Source of the DNA: Citricoccus zhacaiensis
GTDB taxonomy: Bacteria > Actinomycetota > Actinomycetes > Actinomycetales > Micrococcaceae
DNA: 64,000 nucleotides
Assembly: GCF_014645315.1 (NCBI RefSeq)
Contig: NZ_BMLQ01000001.1
Location: 677,665-741,664 of the forward strand
Direction: 5' to 3'
Shown in pieces: positions 50,637 through 60,706 of the stretch. Under the pieces are notes generated by a model. It worked only from the letters and a program-made list of their open reading frames with translations. It searched no databases and had not been told where the DNA came from. Within the stretch, counting starts at the first letter, position 1; every line of letters starts with the position of its first letter. The translations under genes were made by a program, and so were the position numbers.

Positions 50637-50648
50637 CGTGGTGGGCGG

Positions 50649-52361
50649 CTACCCCAGGTGGCTGGGCGCCCACATCCTCAACAGGGTCCTGACCACGACG
50701 ACGGCCGGTCCCGGCCGCTCGAACGCCCGGGTGAGTGCCGGGCCGACCTCCTCCACGGGCACCTCCTCGGCCGGGACCCCGAAGGACCGGGCCAGGGCCA
50801 CGAAGTCCGGCCGGTACAGCTCCGTGGCCGTGGCCTGGCCGAAGGCTCCCTTCATGTAGTCGCGCAGGATCCCGTAGCCGCCGTCGTCCACGATCAGCCA
50901 GGTCACGTTCGCTCCGTGTTGTTGCGCCGATGCCAGTTCGGCGATCGAGTACATGGCCGAGCCGTCCCCGGCGACCGCCAGCACCCGGGGCGCGACCTCC
51001 TCCGCGCCGGCCTCCGGCGCGTCGGCCAGGTCGGCCAGTCCAACTGCTCCGCCGATCGCGGCCGGAAAGGCGTAGCCCAGACCGCCGGCACCCTGGGCGG
51101 AGTGGAATTCGCCCGACTGCGCGTCCCAGCAGTTCCATCCCCAGTACGCGGCGATCGTCATGTCCCAGTACGTCTGCATCTCCGCGGGGACGGCGGCTCT
51201 GATGTCCGCCAGGAACCTCCGCTCGCGGCACAGGTCCTGCCCGTCCAGCCGGGACTCGACCCTGCGGTTGGTCTCGGCCACCACCTCGGCGGCGCTGCGG
51301 CCGTGCCAGTCGGCGTGCGCCGAGTCCTCGGCCCCGGCGAGCACGGCCGAGATGTTGGCAGAGATGCTGGCCAGAGCCTGGCCGGCGTCGGCCCTGACGC
51401 CGAGCGTGGGGAAGTTGGACTCGAGGACCCGGGGTTCGGCGTCGACCTGGATGAGCCGGCCGCGAGGTTCGAGGGTGAAGTAGTTGGAGGTGACCTCCCC
51501 CAGCGAGGAGCCGACGACGAGCAGCACCTCGGCGTCCTCGAGCAGGTCGGTGACGTGACGGTCCTCCACCCAGGAGCCGAGGGACAACGGGTGATCGTGG
51601 GGAAAGACCGAATTGCCGCCGGGGGTGCAGACCACGGGGGCGTCCAGCAACTCGGCGACGCGCAGCAGGTGGCGGCACGCGTCCGCGGTGGAGCGGCGCA
51701 CCCCTCCCCCGGCGACGATCGCGGTCCGGCGGGAGGTGGCCAGCCACCGCACGGCCTCCTCGATCAGCTCCTGCCGGGGCGGGTGGTCGTAGGGCACGGC
51801 CAGCGCGTCCTTCACGGGCGGGACCATGACCTCGCGGAGCAGTACGTCCTGCGGTACCTCCACCCACACGGGACCCTGCGGCACCGTGATGGCCGCGGCC
51901 CAGGCGTCCTGGATGGCCGACGGGATCCCGGAGGGGTGGTGCACGCTGAACTGCGTCTTGGTCACGTTCTGCGCCGAGGCCTTCTGGTCATCGAGCTGGT
52001 GCAGCATGCCCTTGCGGCGGGCTCCCAGTCCGGACAGCGGGATCTGGGAGGCGACGACGACCATCGGGACCGCGGTCGCGTACGCCTCCTGCAGCCCTGA
52101 CAGGGAGGTCAGGGCCCCGGGCCCGGTGGAGAGGAACAGCACCCCGACCTCGCCGGTGGCCCGGGCATACCCGTCCGCGGCGAAGGCGGCGTTGTTCTCC
52201 ACCCGGGAGGAGACGTAGCGCAGCTCCGAGCGGGAGAGGGCGTCGAAGAGTCCGAGCGCGTGCTGGCCGGGGATCCCGAAGACGGTGCGGGCGCCGAGGG
52301 CCCGCAAGGTCTCGATCACGAGGTCGCCGCCGTTGCGACGAGAGCGGTTCCGGTCGGTCAC
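50649..52361 (-). CDS. Thiamine pyrophosphate-dependent enzyme, acetolactate-synthase-like
   Basis: A 570-residue TPP enzyme of the acetolactate synthase/2-oxo acid decarboxylase family. The catalytic Glu is in [18 protein letters not shown] (about residue 55), the central domain has [20 protein letters not shown], and the TPP motif starts [17 protein letters not shown] and ends [10 protein letters not shown]. The second motif has VDDGG where many members have NN. It is coupled to the ureohydrolase gene by a GTGA overlap. In Pseudomonas a similar enzyme, AruI, decarboxylates 2-ketoarginine in arginine breakdown ending in guanidinobutyrase, so such a role is a reasonable guess. Acetolactate synthase proper is less likely because no small subunit is nearby. 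Confidence 0.88.
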   Translation of the reverse strand: MTDRNRSRRNGGDLVIETLRALGARTVFGIPGQHALGLFDALSRSELRYVSSRVENNAAFAADGYARATGEVGVLFLSTGPGALTSLSGLQEAYATAVPMVVVASQIPLSGLGARRKGMLHQLDDQKASAQNVTKTQFSVHHPSGIPSAIQDAWAAAITVPQGPVWVEVPQDVLLREVMVPPVKDALAVPYDHPPRQELIEEAVRWLATSRRTAIVAGGGVRRSTADACRHLLRVAELLDAPVVCTPGGNSVFPHDHPLSLGSWVEDRHVTDLLEDAEVLLVVGSSLGEVTSNYFTLEPRGRLIQVDAEPRVLESNFPTLGVRADAGQALASISANISAVLAGAEDSAHADWHGRSAAEVVAETNRRVESRLDGQDLCRERRFLADIRAAVPAEMQTYWDMTIAAYWGWNCWDAQSGEFHSAQGAGGLGYAFPAAIGGAVGLADLADAPEAGAEEVAPRVLAVAGDGSAMYSIAELASAQQHGANVTWLIVDDGGYGILRDYMKGAFGQATATELYRPDFVALARSFGVPAEEVPVEEVGPALTRAFERPGPAVVVVRTLLRMWAPSHLG

Positions 52362-53338
52362 GCCCGTTCCCCCAGCAGGCCGATCAGGTCATAGGCCACG
52401 TGGGCGGCGGCGATCCCGGTCAGCTCAGCGTGGTCGTAGGCCGGGGACACCTCCACGACGTCGGCTCCCACCACCTCGAGGCCGCGCAGGCCGCGCAGGA
52501 TCTCCAGCAGCTCCCGGCTGGTCATGCCCCCGGCCTCCGGGGTGCCGGTGCCCGGCGCGTGAGCCGGGTCCAGGACGTCGATGTCCACGGAGATGTACAG
52601 GGGCCGGCCCGCCACACGGGCACGCAGCCGGGCGACGATCTCGTCCACGCCGAGGCGGTACACATCCGAACTGGTCATGATCCCGAAGCCGAAGCGCCGG
52701 TCCTCCTCCAGGTCCTTCCTCCCGTACAGGGGGCCGCGGGTGCCCACGTGGCTGATGGCGTCGGTGTCCAGGATCCCCTCCTCCACAGCACGCCGGAAGG
52801 GTGTGCCGTGCGTGTACTCGGCCCCGAAGTACGTGTCCCAGGTGTCCAGATGGGCGTCGAAGTGCAACAGGGCCACCGGGGATCCCGCGCGTTCGGCGGC
52901 AGCCCGCAGCAACGGCAGGGCGATCGTGTGGTCCCCGCCGAGCGTCATCAGCAACGCCCCGTCCTCGGTCAGCTCCAGCGCGTCGGCCTGGATGGCCTTG
53001 ATCGCCTCCTGGATATCGAAGGGGTTGACCGCCAGATCCCCCGCGTCGGCCACCTGAACTTGTGCGAAGGGCGAGGTGTCGGTGGCGGGGTTGTACGGGC
53101 GGAGCAGGCGGGAGGACTGCCGAACGTGTCCCGGCCCGAACCGGGCGCCGGGACGGTAGGAGACGCCGGAGTCGAAAGGCACCCCGACGACCTTGACGTC
53201 GGCCTGCCGGCCGGCCCCCTCGACCTCATCGAGTCGCGGCAGCAGGGCGAAGGTCGGGGCGCCACTGTAGCGGGGCACCACGGCTGAATTCACCGGTCCG
53301 AGACGGCCGTTCTCCGTCACTCGGGGGATGTTGAGCAT
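52358..53338 (-). CDS. Agmatinase/guanidinobutyrase-family ureohydrolase
   Basis: A 326-residue binuclear Mn ureohydrolase. Metal ligands are in [27 protein letters not shown] and [20 protein letters not shown], all standard for agmatinase and guanidino-acid hydrolases. It cleaves a guanidino group to urea. No urease lies nearby in the window. The start is taken as ATG 53338 ([20 protein letters not shown]); in-frame ATGs at 53365, 53377 and 53392 are possible. Translational coupling with the TPP enzyme suggests 4-guanidinobutyrate or agmatine from arginine as substrate. Confidence 0.9.
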   Translation of the reverse strand: MLNIPRVTENGRLGPVNSAVVPRYSGAPTFALLPRLDEVEGAGRQADVKVVGVPFDSGVSYRPGARFGPGHVRQSSRLLRPYNPATDTSPFAQVQVADAGDLAVNPFDIQEAIKAIQADALELTEDGALLMTLGGDHTIALPLLRAAAERAGSPVALLHFDAHLDTWDTYFGAEYTHGTPFRRAVEEGILDTDAISHVGTRGPLYGRKDLEEDRRFGFGIMTSSDVYRLGVDEIVARLRARVAGRPLYISVDIDVLDPAHAPGTGTPEAGGMTSRELLEILRGLRGLEVVGADVVEVSPAYDHAELTGIAAAHVAYDLIGLLGERA

Positions 53339-53497
53339 GTCAGGCTCTTTCGGATCGATGGCCATGCTCCATGGCATGGAGAAGGGTCCCATTCCACTGG
53401 CGCAGTCCAACGACACCGAGATTGCCTGACGGTAACCATGGGCTCACCGTAAACCGCGACGATGGTGACCAACAACACTCCGGCCACCGCTGAGGGG

Positions 53498-53845
53498 TCA
53501 GATCACCCAGATCGCGAGGACCCCGAGCACGGCGAGGGCCACCACGAGGACCACCATCCACAGCACGGAGAAGACATCGGCCTCGACCCGTTCCCGGGCC
53601 ACGCCGCGGGACTGCTGCCCGTACCGCCGACGCTGGGTGAGATGGATGGCCATCGCAGCCAGCCCACACAGCCCGGCGGGTGCCAGTGCCGCGAGGCCGA
53701 CCGTGGCGTACCAGCGCAGGAACATCGCCGCCGCCACGAACAGTGCGAGCAGGGTCCGGTCCCAACTCATCACGGTCCGCTCGGGCTGCAGCCCGGGATC
53801 CTGGTGCAGGGCCGCGGCAGGCGGCCGGGCGGGAGGCCGGCGCAC
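53498..53845 (-). CDS. DUF202 membrane protein, short form
   Basis: A 115-residue protein with the DUF202 signature DPGLQPERTVMSWDRTLLALFVAAAMFLRW and two further spans. GTG start three bases after the stop of the longer DUF202 gene; an internal ATG at 53770 is possible but would remove the signature. Small DUF202 proteins of this YidG/YidH type usually come as neighbours. Function is unknown. Confidence 0.82.
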   Translation of the reverse strand: MRRPPARPPAAALHQDPGLQPERTVMSWDRTLLALFVAAAMFLRWYATVGLAALAPAGLCGLAAMAIHLTQRRRYGQQSRGVARERVEADVFSVLWMVVLVVALAVLGVLAIWVI

Positions 53846-53848
53846 GGC

Positions 53849-54247
53849 TCAGGCCGGCCGGATGAGCAGGAACACCAGCAGCACGACGGCGGCCGCCGCA
53901 CCCCCGGTGGCCAGCACCGGCACGATGAGCGGCAGAGGCAGCGGCCGGCTGTGCCTCATGGCGCGCTCCACGCGGACCCAGCGGAATCCGGCGGTCAGGG
54001 CCAAGAGGGCGGCCAGTCCCAGCAGCACCGTCCCGAGCACCGTGCGCGTCAGCGGGTCGAAGACGGAACCGGTGAACGCCTCCACCGCGATGCCGCCCGC
54101 CAGCAGCGCCAGGGAGGTACGGATCCAGGCCAGGAAGGTGCGCTCATTCGCGAGCGTGAATCGAGGGTCGGGTTCCCGGCCGCCGCTGAGGATCTTCTGT
54201 GCCACCGCACCGCGCGCGGGCTGGTCTGGACGCTCTGGTGTTGCCAT
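53849..54247 (-). CDS. DUF202 membrane protein, YidH-like
   Basis: A 132-residue protein with the DUF202 core RFTLANERTFLAWIRTSLALLAGGIAVEAF and two additional hydrophobic segments (TVLGTVLLGLAALLALTAGF and VPVLATGGAAAAVVLLVFLLI). The ATG at 54247 is six bases after TACTCT on the minus strand, a leaderless arrangement. It is divergent from the ferritin-VIT transporter gene and directly followed by the second DUF202 gene, with which it probably forms an operon. Function is unknown. Confidence 0.85.
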   Translation of the reverse strand: MATPERPDQPARGAVAQKILSGGREPDPRFTLANERTFLAWIRTSLALLAGGIAVEAFTGSVFDPLTRTVLGTVLLGLAALLALTAGFRWVRVERAMRHSRPLPLPLIVPVLATGGAAAAVVLLVFLLIRPA

Positions 54248-54253
54248 GCCCCC

Positions 54254-54259
54254 AGAGTA
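54254..54259 (-). promoter_or_regulatory. Leaderless -10 element of the DUF202 pair
   Basis: On the minus strand TACTCT ends six bases before the ATG at 54247. Confidence 0.5.
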
Positions 54260-54315
54260 GACTGGACGGGCCGGCAATCCGGCACCCACCTGCGCTGACT
54301 GGAGCCTCGTTTCCC

Positions 54316-55464
54316 ATGCCCGAAGCATCGTCCTCCCCCCGCCCCGGCTCCCGGCCCGGCACGGTAGAGGCCGAGCCCACCCGGGATCAGATCCGGCGGT
54401 GGCGCCGTTACCTGGCGGACGAGATCGCCGAGGCGGAGATCTACCGGGTCATCGCCCGGCGCAAGGAGAGCCCGGAGCGGGAGATCCTCCTCGGGCTGGC
54501 CACGGCGGAGAAACGCCACGAGGACCACTGGCGGCTGCTGCTCGGTGAGTACGCCCAGAATCCGCCGCGACCGTCCCCGCACCGGATCCTGCTGCGGTGG
54601 CTGGCCAAGGTCTTCGGCTCGGTGTTCATCCTCGCCCTGGCCCAGCGCGCCGAATCCGATTCGCCCTATGCCAAGGACCAGCACGCCACGCCGGCCATGG
54701 TCGCGGACGAGGCCATCCACGAGGAGGTCGTCCGCGGGCTGGCGTCCCGGGGACGCGAGCAGCTCGCCGGGAACTTCCGGGCTGCTGTCTTCGGCGCCAA
54801 TGACGGCCTGGTGTCCAACCTCGCCCTCGTGATGGGCATCGGGGCCACCGGGGTGGCGAACTCGGTGGTGCTGTTCACCGGCATCGCCGGCTTGTTGGCC
54901 GGGGCCCTGTCCATGGCCGCCGGCGAGTTCGTGTCCGTGCGGTCGCAGCGTGAACTGCTGGAGGCGTCCTCCCCCACCCAGGTGACGCTCGAGGCCGCCG
55001 AGCACCTCGACCTGGACCAGAACGAACTGGTCCTCGTCTACCGGGCCCGCGGCATGGACGAGGAGGACGCCGTCCACCGCGCCCAGGAACGGCTCGGCTA
55101 CTTCAGCTGTGACTGCAATCCGTCCTTCTCCGCCCACCCGGACGGATCCCAGGGTCCGGTGGACTACTCTGACGACCATGAGGCCATCGGCAGCCCGTGG
55201 AGTGCCGCCTTCTCCAGCTTCTGCTTCTTCGCCTCCGGCGCCATCATCCCGGTCATCCCCTATCTGTTCGGGATGGGCGGGCTCCCCGCCGTGGCACTGT
55301 CCGCGGTGCTCGTGGGTCTGGCCCTGCTGTGCACCGGCGGCGTGGTCGGACTGCTCTCCGGGGCCTCGCCCTTCAAGCGGGGCCTGCGCCAACTGCTCAT
55401 CGGTTTCGGCGCCGCCGCCGTCACCTACCTGCTGGGCCTGCTGTTCGGCGCCAACCTCGCGTAG
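54316..55464 (+). CDS. Ferritin-like domain + VIT1/CCC1 membrane transporter (MbfA-like)
   Basis: A 382-residue fusion. Residues of about 22-150 form a ferritin-like helical domain with iron ligands in ADEIAEAEIYRVIARRK, TAEKRHEDHWRLLL and ADEAIHEEVV. The C-terminal half is a VIT1/CCC1 transporter with GANDGLVSNLALVMGIGATG and about five membrane spans. By analogy with MbfA, the ferritin domain may sense or oxidise Fe(II) or Mn(II) for export. The ATG at 54316 is chosen because earlier in-frame codons fall in the divergent promoter region. It is divergent from the DUF202 pair and precedes the 27-residue gene. Confidence 0.9.
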   Translation: MPEASSSPRPGSRPGTVEAEPTRDQIRRWRRYLADEIAEAEIYRVIARRKESPEREILLGLATAEKRHEDHWRLLLGEYAQNPPRPSPHRILLRWLAKVFGSVFILALAQRAESDSPYAKDQHATPAMVADEAIHEEVVRGLASRGREQLAGNFRAAVFGANDGLVSNLALVMGIGATGVANSVVLFTGIAGLLAGALSMAAGEFVSVRSQRELLEASSPTQVTLEAAEHLDLDQNELVLVYRARGMDEEDAVHRAQERLGYFSCDCNPSFSAHPDGSQGPVDYSDDHEAIGSPWSAAFSSFCFFASGAIIPVIPYLFGMGGLPAVALSAVLVGLALLCTGGVVGLLSGASPFKRGLRQLLIGFGAAAVTYLLGLLFGANLA

Positions 55465-55517
55465 CCCCGCAGTCTGCCGCATTCGCCGCCGCACTGGACC
55501 CACTGAAGCTCCGCTGT

Positions 55518-55545
55518 TTGACGTGGGCGCTTCCCGTGCAAGGAT
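55518..55545 (+). promoter_or_regulatory. Promoter of the 27-residue membrane peptide gene
   Basis: TTGACG at 55518-55523 is five of six to the -35 consensus; AAGGAT at 55540-55545 is a weaker -10 after a 16-base spacer. The start codon lies 35 bases further on. Confidence 0.5.
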
Positions 55546-55580
55546 GAACGAGAAGGATCTACAAGAACGGAGGTAGCAAC

Positions 55581-55664
55581 ATGCGTGGAAGCAACCTTGT
55601 CTGGACCATCGTGGGCATCCTGGTCGCGATCGCCCTGATCATCTGGATCGTCTCGGCTCTCTGA
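55581..55664 (+). CDS. 27-residue single-span membrane peptide
   Basis: A short gene with CGGAGGTAGCAAC before its ATG, encoding a peptide that starts MRGSNLVW and ends WIVSAL. Positions 6-25 are one hydrophobic transmembrane segment with a basic N-terminus. It has its own promoter candidate 35 bases upstream and a perfect terminator 26 bases downstream, so it looks like a complete small transcription unit. No homologue can be named with certainty; similar micro-proteins are annotated as hypothetical in Arthrobacter relatives. It could be a regulatory membrane micropeptide. Confidence 0.7.
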   Translation: MRGSNLVWTIVGILVAIALIIWIVSAL

Positions 55665-55690
55665 GAGTCGGGCCCTTCAGTAGACCAACA

Positions 55691-55725
55691 CCGGCCCCCT
55701 CCTTCCAGCGGAAGGAGGGGGCCGG
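55691..55725. terminator. Hairpin terminator after the 27-residue gene and before sucD
   Basis: A perfect 16-bp stem (55691-55706 with 55710-55725) with loop AGC, lying 21 bases past the sucD stop at 55747 on the minus strand. Serves both convergent genes. Confidence 0.9.
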
Positions 55726-55746
55726 CGTCGTTGATGAGGTGTCGGT

Positions 55747-56661
55747 TCAGCCGTTCAGGAGCTGCCGCATCAGGTCGGCGGTCTCGGAGGGAGTCTTGCC
55801 CACCTTGACGCCGGCGGCCTCGAGGGCCTCCTTCTTGGCCTGTGCGGTGCCGGAGGAGCCGGAGACGATGGCGCCGGCGTGGCCCATGGTCTTGCCCTCT
55901 GGGGCGGTGAAGCCCGCCACGTAGCCGACGACGGGCTTGGTGACGTTGGCCTTGATGAAGTCGGCCGCACGCTCCTCGGCGTCGCCGCCGATCTCGCCGA
56001 TCATCACGATGGCCTTGGTCTCCGGGTCCGCCTCGAACGCCGCGAGGGCATCGATGTGGGTGGTACCGATGACCGGGTCGCCGCCGATGCCGATGGCGGT
56101 GGAGAAGCCGAGGTCACGCAGTTCGTACATCATCTGGTAGGTCAGGGTGCCGGACTTGGAGACCAGCCCGATCGGACCCTTGGAGGTGATGTTGGCCGGG
56201 GTGATGCCGGCCAGCGCCTCGCCGGGGGTGATGACGCCGGGGCAGTTCGGGCCGATGATCGTGGTGGTCGGCTTGCCGTCGGCGTCGGTGCGGGACTCGG
56301 CCAGCGCGTAGAACTCGGCGGTGTCCTGCACCGGGATGCCCTCGGTGATGACCACGAGCAGCGGCATCTTGGCCTCGACGGCCTCGATGGCGGCGTCCTT
56401 GGCGAACTTCGGCGGCACGAAGGCCACGGAGACATCGGCGCCGGTCTTCTCCATGGCCTCGGCCACGGAACCGAAGACGGGCAGTTCGACCTCGGAGCCA
56501 TCCGCACGGCTGTGCGTCACGGTAGTGCCGGCCTTGCGGGCATTCACGCCGCCCACGATGTTGGTGCCGGCCTTGAGCATCAGGGCGGTGTGCTTGGTGC
56601 CTTCGCCGCCGGTGATGCCCTGGACGATGACCTTGGAATCCTTGTTCAGGTAGATCGACAT
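55747..56661 (-). CDS. sucD: Succinate-CoA ligase, alpha subunit
   Basis: A 304-residue SucD. The CoA-binding N-terminus ([21 protein letters not shown]) and the phosphorylated catalytic His in [19 protein letters not shown] are evident, with [15 protein letters not shown] between. Works with SucC in the TCA cycle to make succinate with nucleotide triphosphate. AAGGA precedes the ATG and the gene follows sucC by 14 bases. In related actinobacteria the PerM-like, purN and purH genes follow directly, whereas here other blocks intervene. Confidence 0.98.
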   Translation of the reverse strand: MSIYLNKDSKVIVQGITGGEGTKHTALMLKAGTNIVGGVNARKAGTTVTHSRADGSEVELPVFGSVAEAMEKTGADVSVAFVPPKFAKDAAIEAVEAKMPLLVVITEGIPVQDTAEFYALAESRTDADGKPTTTIIGPNCPGVITPGEALAGITPANITSKGPIGLVSKSGTLTYQMMYELRDLGFSTAIGIGGDPVIGTTHIDALAAFEADPETKAIVMIGEIGGDAEERAADFIKANVTKPVVGYVAGFTAPEGKTMGHAGAIVSGSSGTAQAKKEALEAAGVKVGKTPSETADLMRQLLNG

Positions 56662-56675
56662 GAGTTGAGGGGTCC

Positions 56676-57854
56676 TTACTTGTCAGCCAGCGCGGTGTTG
56701 GCGAGTTCAGCGGCCTTGTCGGCGCCTTCGTCCATGGTGGTGGCGAGGGTCACCAGCGGGTGGTTGGCGTCGGAGAGGATCCGGCGGCCCTCCTCGACGT
56801 TGTTGCCGTCCAGGCGCACCACGAGCGGCTTGGTGGCGGCCTCGCCCAGGATCTCGAGGGCCTTGACGATGCCGTGGGCCACCGCGTCACAGGAGGTGAT
56901 GCCACCGAAGACGTTCACGAACACGGACTTGACCTGCTCATCGTTCAGGATGACGTCCAGGCCGTTGGCCATGACCTCGGCCGAGGCGCCACCGCCGATG
57001 TCCAGGAAGTTGGCGGGCTTGACGTTGCCGTGGTTCTCACCGGCGTAGGCCACCACGTCCAGCGTGGACATCACGAGGCCGGCGCCGTTGCCGATGATGC
57101 CGACCTGGCCGTCCAGCTTGACGTAGTTGAGGTCGTTGGCCTTGGCCTTGGCCTCCAGCGGGTCCTCGGTGCGCTTGTCCACCAGTGCTGCATGACCCTC
57201 CTGGCGGAACTCGGCGTTCTCGTCCAGGGTGACCTTGCCGTCGAGGGCGACGATGTCACCGGCACCGGTCTTGACCAGCGGGTTGACCTCCACGAGGGTG
57301 GCGTCTTCCTTCTCGAAGACGTCCCACAGCTTCACCAGGACGTCCGCGACCTTGCCGCGCAGCTCCTCGGGGAAGTTGGCCTCCGCCACGATGGTGGCGG
57401 CAGTCTCGGCATCGATGCCGGTCAGCGCGGAGACGGGAACCTTGGCCAGGGCCTCGGGACGCTCGACGGCGAGCTGCTCGATCTCCATGCCACCCTCGAC
57501 CGAGCACATGGCCAGGTAGGTGCGGTTGGAGCGGTCCAGCAACACGGAGAAGTAGTACTCCTCGGCGATGTCGGCGCCCTGGGCGATCATGACCTGGTGG
57601 ACCGTGTGGCCCTTGATGTCCATGCCCAGGATGTCCTTGGCGTACTGGAAGGCCTCATCGGCGGTCTTGGCGACCTTCACGCCGCCGGCCTTGCCGCGGC
57701 CACCGACCTTCACCTGGGCCTTGACGACGGTCACGCCGCCAATCTTCTCAGCGGCCGCCTTGGCCTCTTCCGGGGTCTGCGCCACGATGCCAGCCAGCAC
57801 GGGAACGCCGTGTGCCTCGAACAGATCGCGCGCCTGGTATTCATACAGGTCCAC
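56676..57854 (-). CDS. sucC: Succinate-CoA ligase, ADP/GDP-forming beta subunit
   Basis: A 392-residue SucC with an ATP-grasp domain: [57 protein letters not shown] and [18 protein letters not shown], all characteristic. GTG start with AAGGA upstream. It is the first gene of the sucCD operon; 215 bases separate it from pcrA upstream. Confidence 0.98.
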   Translation of the reverse strand: MDLYEYQARDLFEAHGVPVLAGIVAQTPEEAKAAAEKIGGVTVVKAQVKVGGRGKAGGVKVAKTADEAFQYAKDILGMDIKGHTVHQVMIAQGADIAEEYYFSVLLDRSNRTYLAMCSVEGGMEIEQLAVERPEALAKVPVSALTGIDAETAATIVAEANFPEELRGKVADVLVKLWDVFEKEDATLVEVNPLVKTGAGDIVALDGKVTLDENAEFRQEGHAALVDKRTEDPLEAKAKANDLNYVKLDGQVGIIGNGAGLVMSTLDVVAYAGENHGNVKPANFLDIGGGASAEVMANGLDVILNDEQVKSVFVNVFGGITSCDAVAHGIVKALEILGEAATKPLVVRLDGNNVEEGRRILSDANHPLVTLATTMDEGADKAAELANTALADK

Positions 57855-58069
57855 GGGTTGCAGTCCTTCTACGTCGAAAACGGGGACGGTCGGATTCCGC
57901 GAGCGGCATCAGGCACACCACAGTGCAGTGACGAAGGGCGTTTCCACCCCTGACATCGACCGAAGCATGTCCGGCACGGCGGAAGCCGGCCGGAAGCCCA
58001 GGGATTCCCCGGGCGTTCCATCCCATACCTTAGTCCACGGCAGGCCCGGTCGGTTATTCCGCCGGGCGG

Positions 58070-60607
58070 TCACTCGACCTTGCTCAACGGGGCGTACCTC
58101 AGCAGTAGCCGTTTCTCCGTGCCGCTGAAGCTCACCTTGGCCACGATCTTGTCCCCCTGACCCTCGAGGCTCAGGACGGTGCCGCGGCCGAAGGTCCCGT
58201 GTTCCACATGGTCGCCGGGACTCAGCGAGATCATCTCCTTCTGCGGCTGCACCCGGGTGCGGGCGGCCCCACGCTGGGGGACCTTCAGCTCCGCGTCCTC
58301 CGCATAGCTGCCCGACGCGCGGGCGGGCCGGTTGGAGGTCGGTCCGCCGGCTCCCCAGTGGGAGCCGGAGAACCGCTGAGGATAGCGAGACTGAGAGCCG
58401 GACTGGCCGTACTGCCCGCCGTGGCCGCCGATGGAACCGCCACCCCATCCACCTGACACCCCTCCGGCGAAACCTGCGGGGCGCGCGGAGCCCTCACGTT
58501 CCCAGTCCAGCAGGGTCTCCGGGATCTCTCCCAGGAACTGGCTGGGCGGATTGAACTGATGCTGCCCCCACAGGGACCGGGCCTCCGCACGGGAGACGAA
58601 CAGGCGTTTCCGTGCCCGGGTCAGCCCCACGTAGGCCAGCCGGCGCTCCTCGGCCAGCTCCTTCTCGTCCGTCATGGACCGCGAGTGCGGGAACACGCCG
58701 TGCTCCATGCCGGTCAGGAACACCACCGGGAACTCGAGGCCCTTGGCTGTGTGCAGGGTCATGAGCGTGACCTGGCCGAGCTGTTCGGCCAGTTCCGCCC
58801 CCTCCTCGTCCGAGGCGTCCGGCAGCTGGTCGGCATCGGCCACCAGCGCCACCTGTTCGAGGAAGTCCCCCAGCGTCCCGCCGGGGTTGTTCTTCTCGAA
58901 CTCCCGGACCACGGCCACCAATTCGCCGAGGTTGTCCGCCCGGGACTCGTCCTGCAGGTCCTCGGAGGAGCGCAGGGCCGTGAGCATGCCGGTCTGCTCC
59001 AGCACCGCTTCCAGTACGGTGGCGGCACTCGAGGTGGCGGCCACCTGGGACAGGTCGTCCATCATCTGGACGAATCCATTGACCGCCTTCACCGATCGGC
59101 TGGCCATCGCGGGCGCCTGGTCCGCCTGCCGGAGGGCCTCGAAGAAGGTCGACCGGTGGCGCGCCTGCAGGGCCGCCACCGCGCCCTCGGCGCGATCCCC
59201 GATCCCGCGCTTGGGTTCGTTGAGGATGCGGCGCAGGTTCACGTCGTCGTCGGGATTCTCCAGCACGCGCAGGTAGGCGAGCGCGTCCTTGATCTCCTTG
59301 CGGTCGTAGAACCGCGTGCCTCCGATGACCCGGTACGGGATGCCCTTGGTGACAAGGCGCTCCTCCAGCGAACGGGACTGCGCGTTGGTCCGGTAGAACA
59401 CGGCGACGTCGGCAGGCCGAATCCCGTCCTCGTCCTGCAGGCGGTCGATGGTGGTGGCGATCCACTCCGCCTCGGCGGACTCGTTCTCGGCCGCGTAGCC
59501 GATGATCTTCTCCCCCGCCCCCTCCGCGGTCCACAGGTTCTTGGGCCGGCGCTTCGGGTTCTTGGAGATCACCGCGTTGGCCGCGTCCAGGATGGTCTGC
59601 GAGGAACGGTAGTTCTGCTCGAGCTTGATGGTGGTGGCCTGGGTGTAGTCCTGCTCGAACTCCACGATGTTGCGGATGTCCGCGCCGCGGAACGCGTAGA
59701 TGGACTGGTCCGAGTCGCCCACCACGGTCAGCTCACCGCCGGCTGTCTCGACTCCTTCCGGCTCGTGGGCCGGACCCGTCAGGAGGCGGACGAGGCGGTA
59801 CTGGGCGTGGTTGGTGTCCTGGTACTCGTCCACCAGCACGTGCCGGAAACGGCGGCGGTAGTTGTCCAGCACGGCGGGGAACGCCTCGAAGATGTTGACC
59901 GTCATGCCGATGAGGTCGTCGAAGTCCATGGCGTTGGCCTGGCGCAGCCGCTGGGTGTACTCGAGGTACACGGTGGAGACCGCCTGGGCGAACGGGTCCG
60001 ACTCCGAGACGGTCGAGGAGTGCTCCTCGGCATCCACGAGCTCGTTCTTCAGCGCACTGATCTTGTTGAGCAGCGACTTGGGCGTGAACTTCTTGGGTTC
60101 CAGGTCATGTGCCTTGACGATCGAGGTGACCAGGCGCAGGGAATCCGCGGAATCGTAGATCGAGAAGTTGGACTTCAGGCCCACCGTGGCGGCCTCTCGG
60201 CGCAGGATGCGCACGCTCGAGGAGTGGAAGGTGGAGATCCACATCTTCTGGGCCGCCGGACCGATCAGGGCGGAGATGCGTTCGCGCATCTCCGCGGCGG
60301 CCTTGTTGGTGAAGGTGATCGCCAGGATCTCGTGCGGCCGGGCCCGTCCGGTGGCCAGGGCGTAGGCGATGCGGTGCGTCAGTACGCGCGTCTTGCCCGA
60401 ACCGGCGCCCGCGACGATCAGCAGCGGGCCGCCGGTATGGACCACGGCCTGCTTCTGCTGTTCGTTCAGCCCCTCCAGCAACTCGTCGGCCGTGGGGGCG
60501 CGGTGCACCGGGGCAGCAGAGGTGAAGGCCTCCGGATCCGCGCCGACTGGCTCGGTGGTGCGGGAGGTGAACAGGCCGGGCAGGGAGGTCTGGAAATTCT
60601 GGGGCAT
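58070..60607 (-). CDS. pcrA: ATP-dependent DNA helicase PcrA/UvrD1
   Basis: An 845-residue superfamily 1A helicase. Walker A GAGSGKTRVLTHRIAY (near residue 65), motif Ia FTNKAAAEMRERI, motif II VDEYQDTNHAQYRLV, then LEQNYRSSQTILDAANAVI, LMTLHTAKGLEFPVV and YVGLTRARKRLF. The C-terminal 120 residues are a glycine/serine-rich linker followed by a Tudor-like domain (SPGDHVEHGTFGRGTVLSLE) that in PcrA binds RNA polymerase. Roles are nucleotide excision repair and transcription-coupled removal of polymerase. Upstream of sucC as in M. tuberculosis uvrD1. Confidence 0.97.
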   Translation of the reverse strand: MPQNFQTSLPGLFTSRTTEPVGADPEAFTSAAPVHRAPTADELLEGLNEQQKQAVVHTGGPLLIVAGAGSGKTRVLTHRIAYALATGRARPHEILAITFTNKAAAEMRERISALIGPAAQKMWISTFHSSSVRILRREAATVGLKSNFSIYDSADSLRLVTSIVKAHDLEPKKFTPKSLLNKISALKNELVDAEEHSSTVSESDPFAQAVSTVYLEYTQRLRQANAMDFDDLIGMTVNIFEAFPAVLDNYRRRFRHVLVDEYQDTNHAQYRLVRLLTGPAHEPEGVETAGGELTVVGDSDQSIYAFRGADIRNIVEFEQDYTQATTIKLEQNYRSSQTILDAANAVISKNPKRRPKNLWTAEGAGEKIIGYAAENESAEAEWIATTIDRLQDEDGIRPADVAVFYRTNAQSRSLEERLVTKGIPYRVIGGTRFYDRKEIKDALAYLRVLENPDDDVNLRRILNEPKRGIGDRAEGAVAALQARHRSTFFEALRQADQAPAMASRSVKAVNGFVQMMDDLSQVAATSSAATVLEAVLEQTGMLTALRSSEDLQDESRADNLGELVAVVREFEKNNPGGTLGDFLEQVALVADADQLPDASDEEGAELAEQLGQVTLMTLHTAKGLEFPVVFLTGMEHGVFPHSRSMTDEKELAEERRLAYVGLTRARKRLFVSRAEARSLWGQHQFNPPSQFLGEIPETLLDWEREGSARPAGFAGGVSGGWGGGSIGGHGGQYGQSGSQSRYPQRFSGSHWGAGGPTSNRPARASGSYAEDAELKVPQRGAARTRVQPQKEMISLSPGDHVEHGTFGRGTVLSLEGQGDKIVAKVSFSGTEKRLLLRYAPLSKVE

Positions 60608-60706
60608 GGTGGCGTCCAGTCTACCGAGCGGGCCGGACGCCCGAGGGGTCCGTCCACAGCGGCCGGCTGCCGCCGATGCTCCTTCCCTGGCGTCGCAGGT
60701 GGGACC

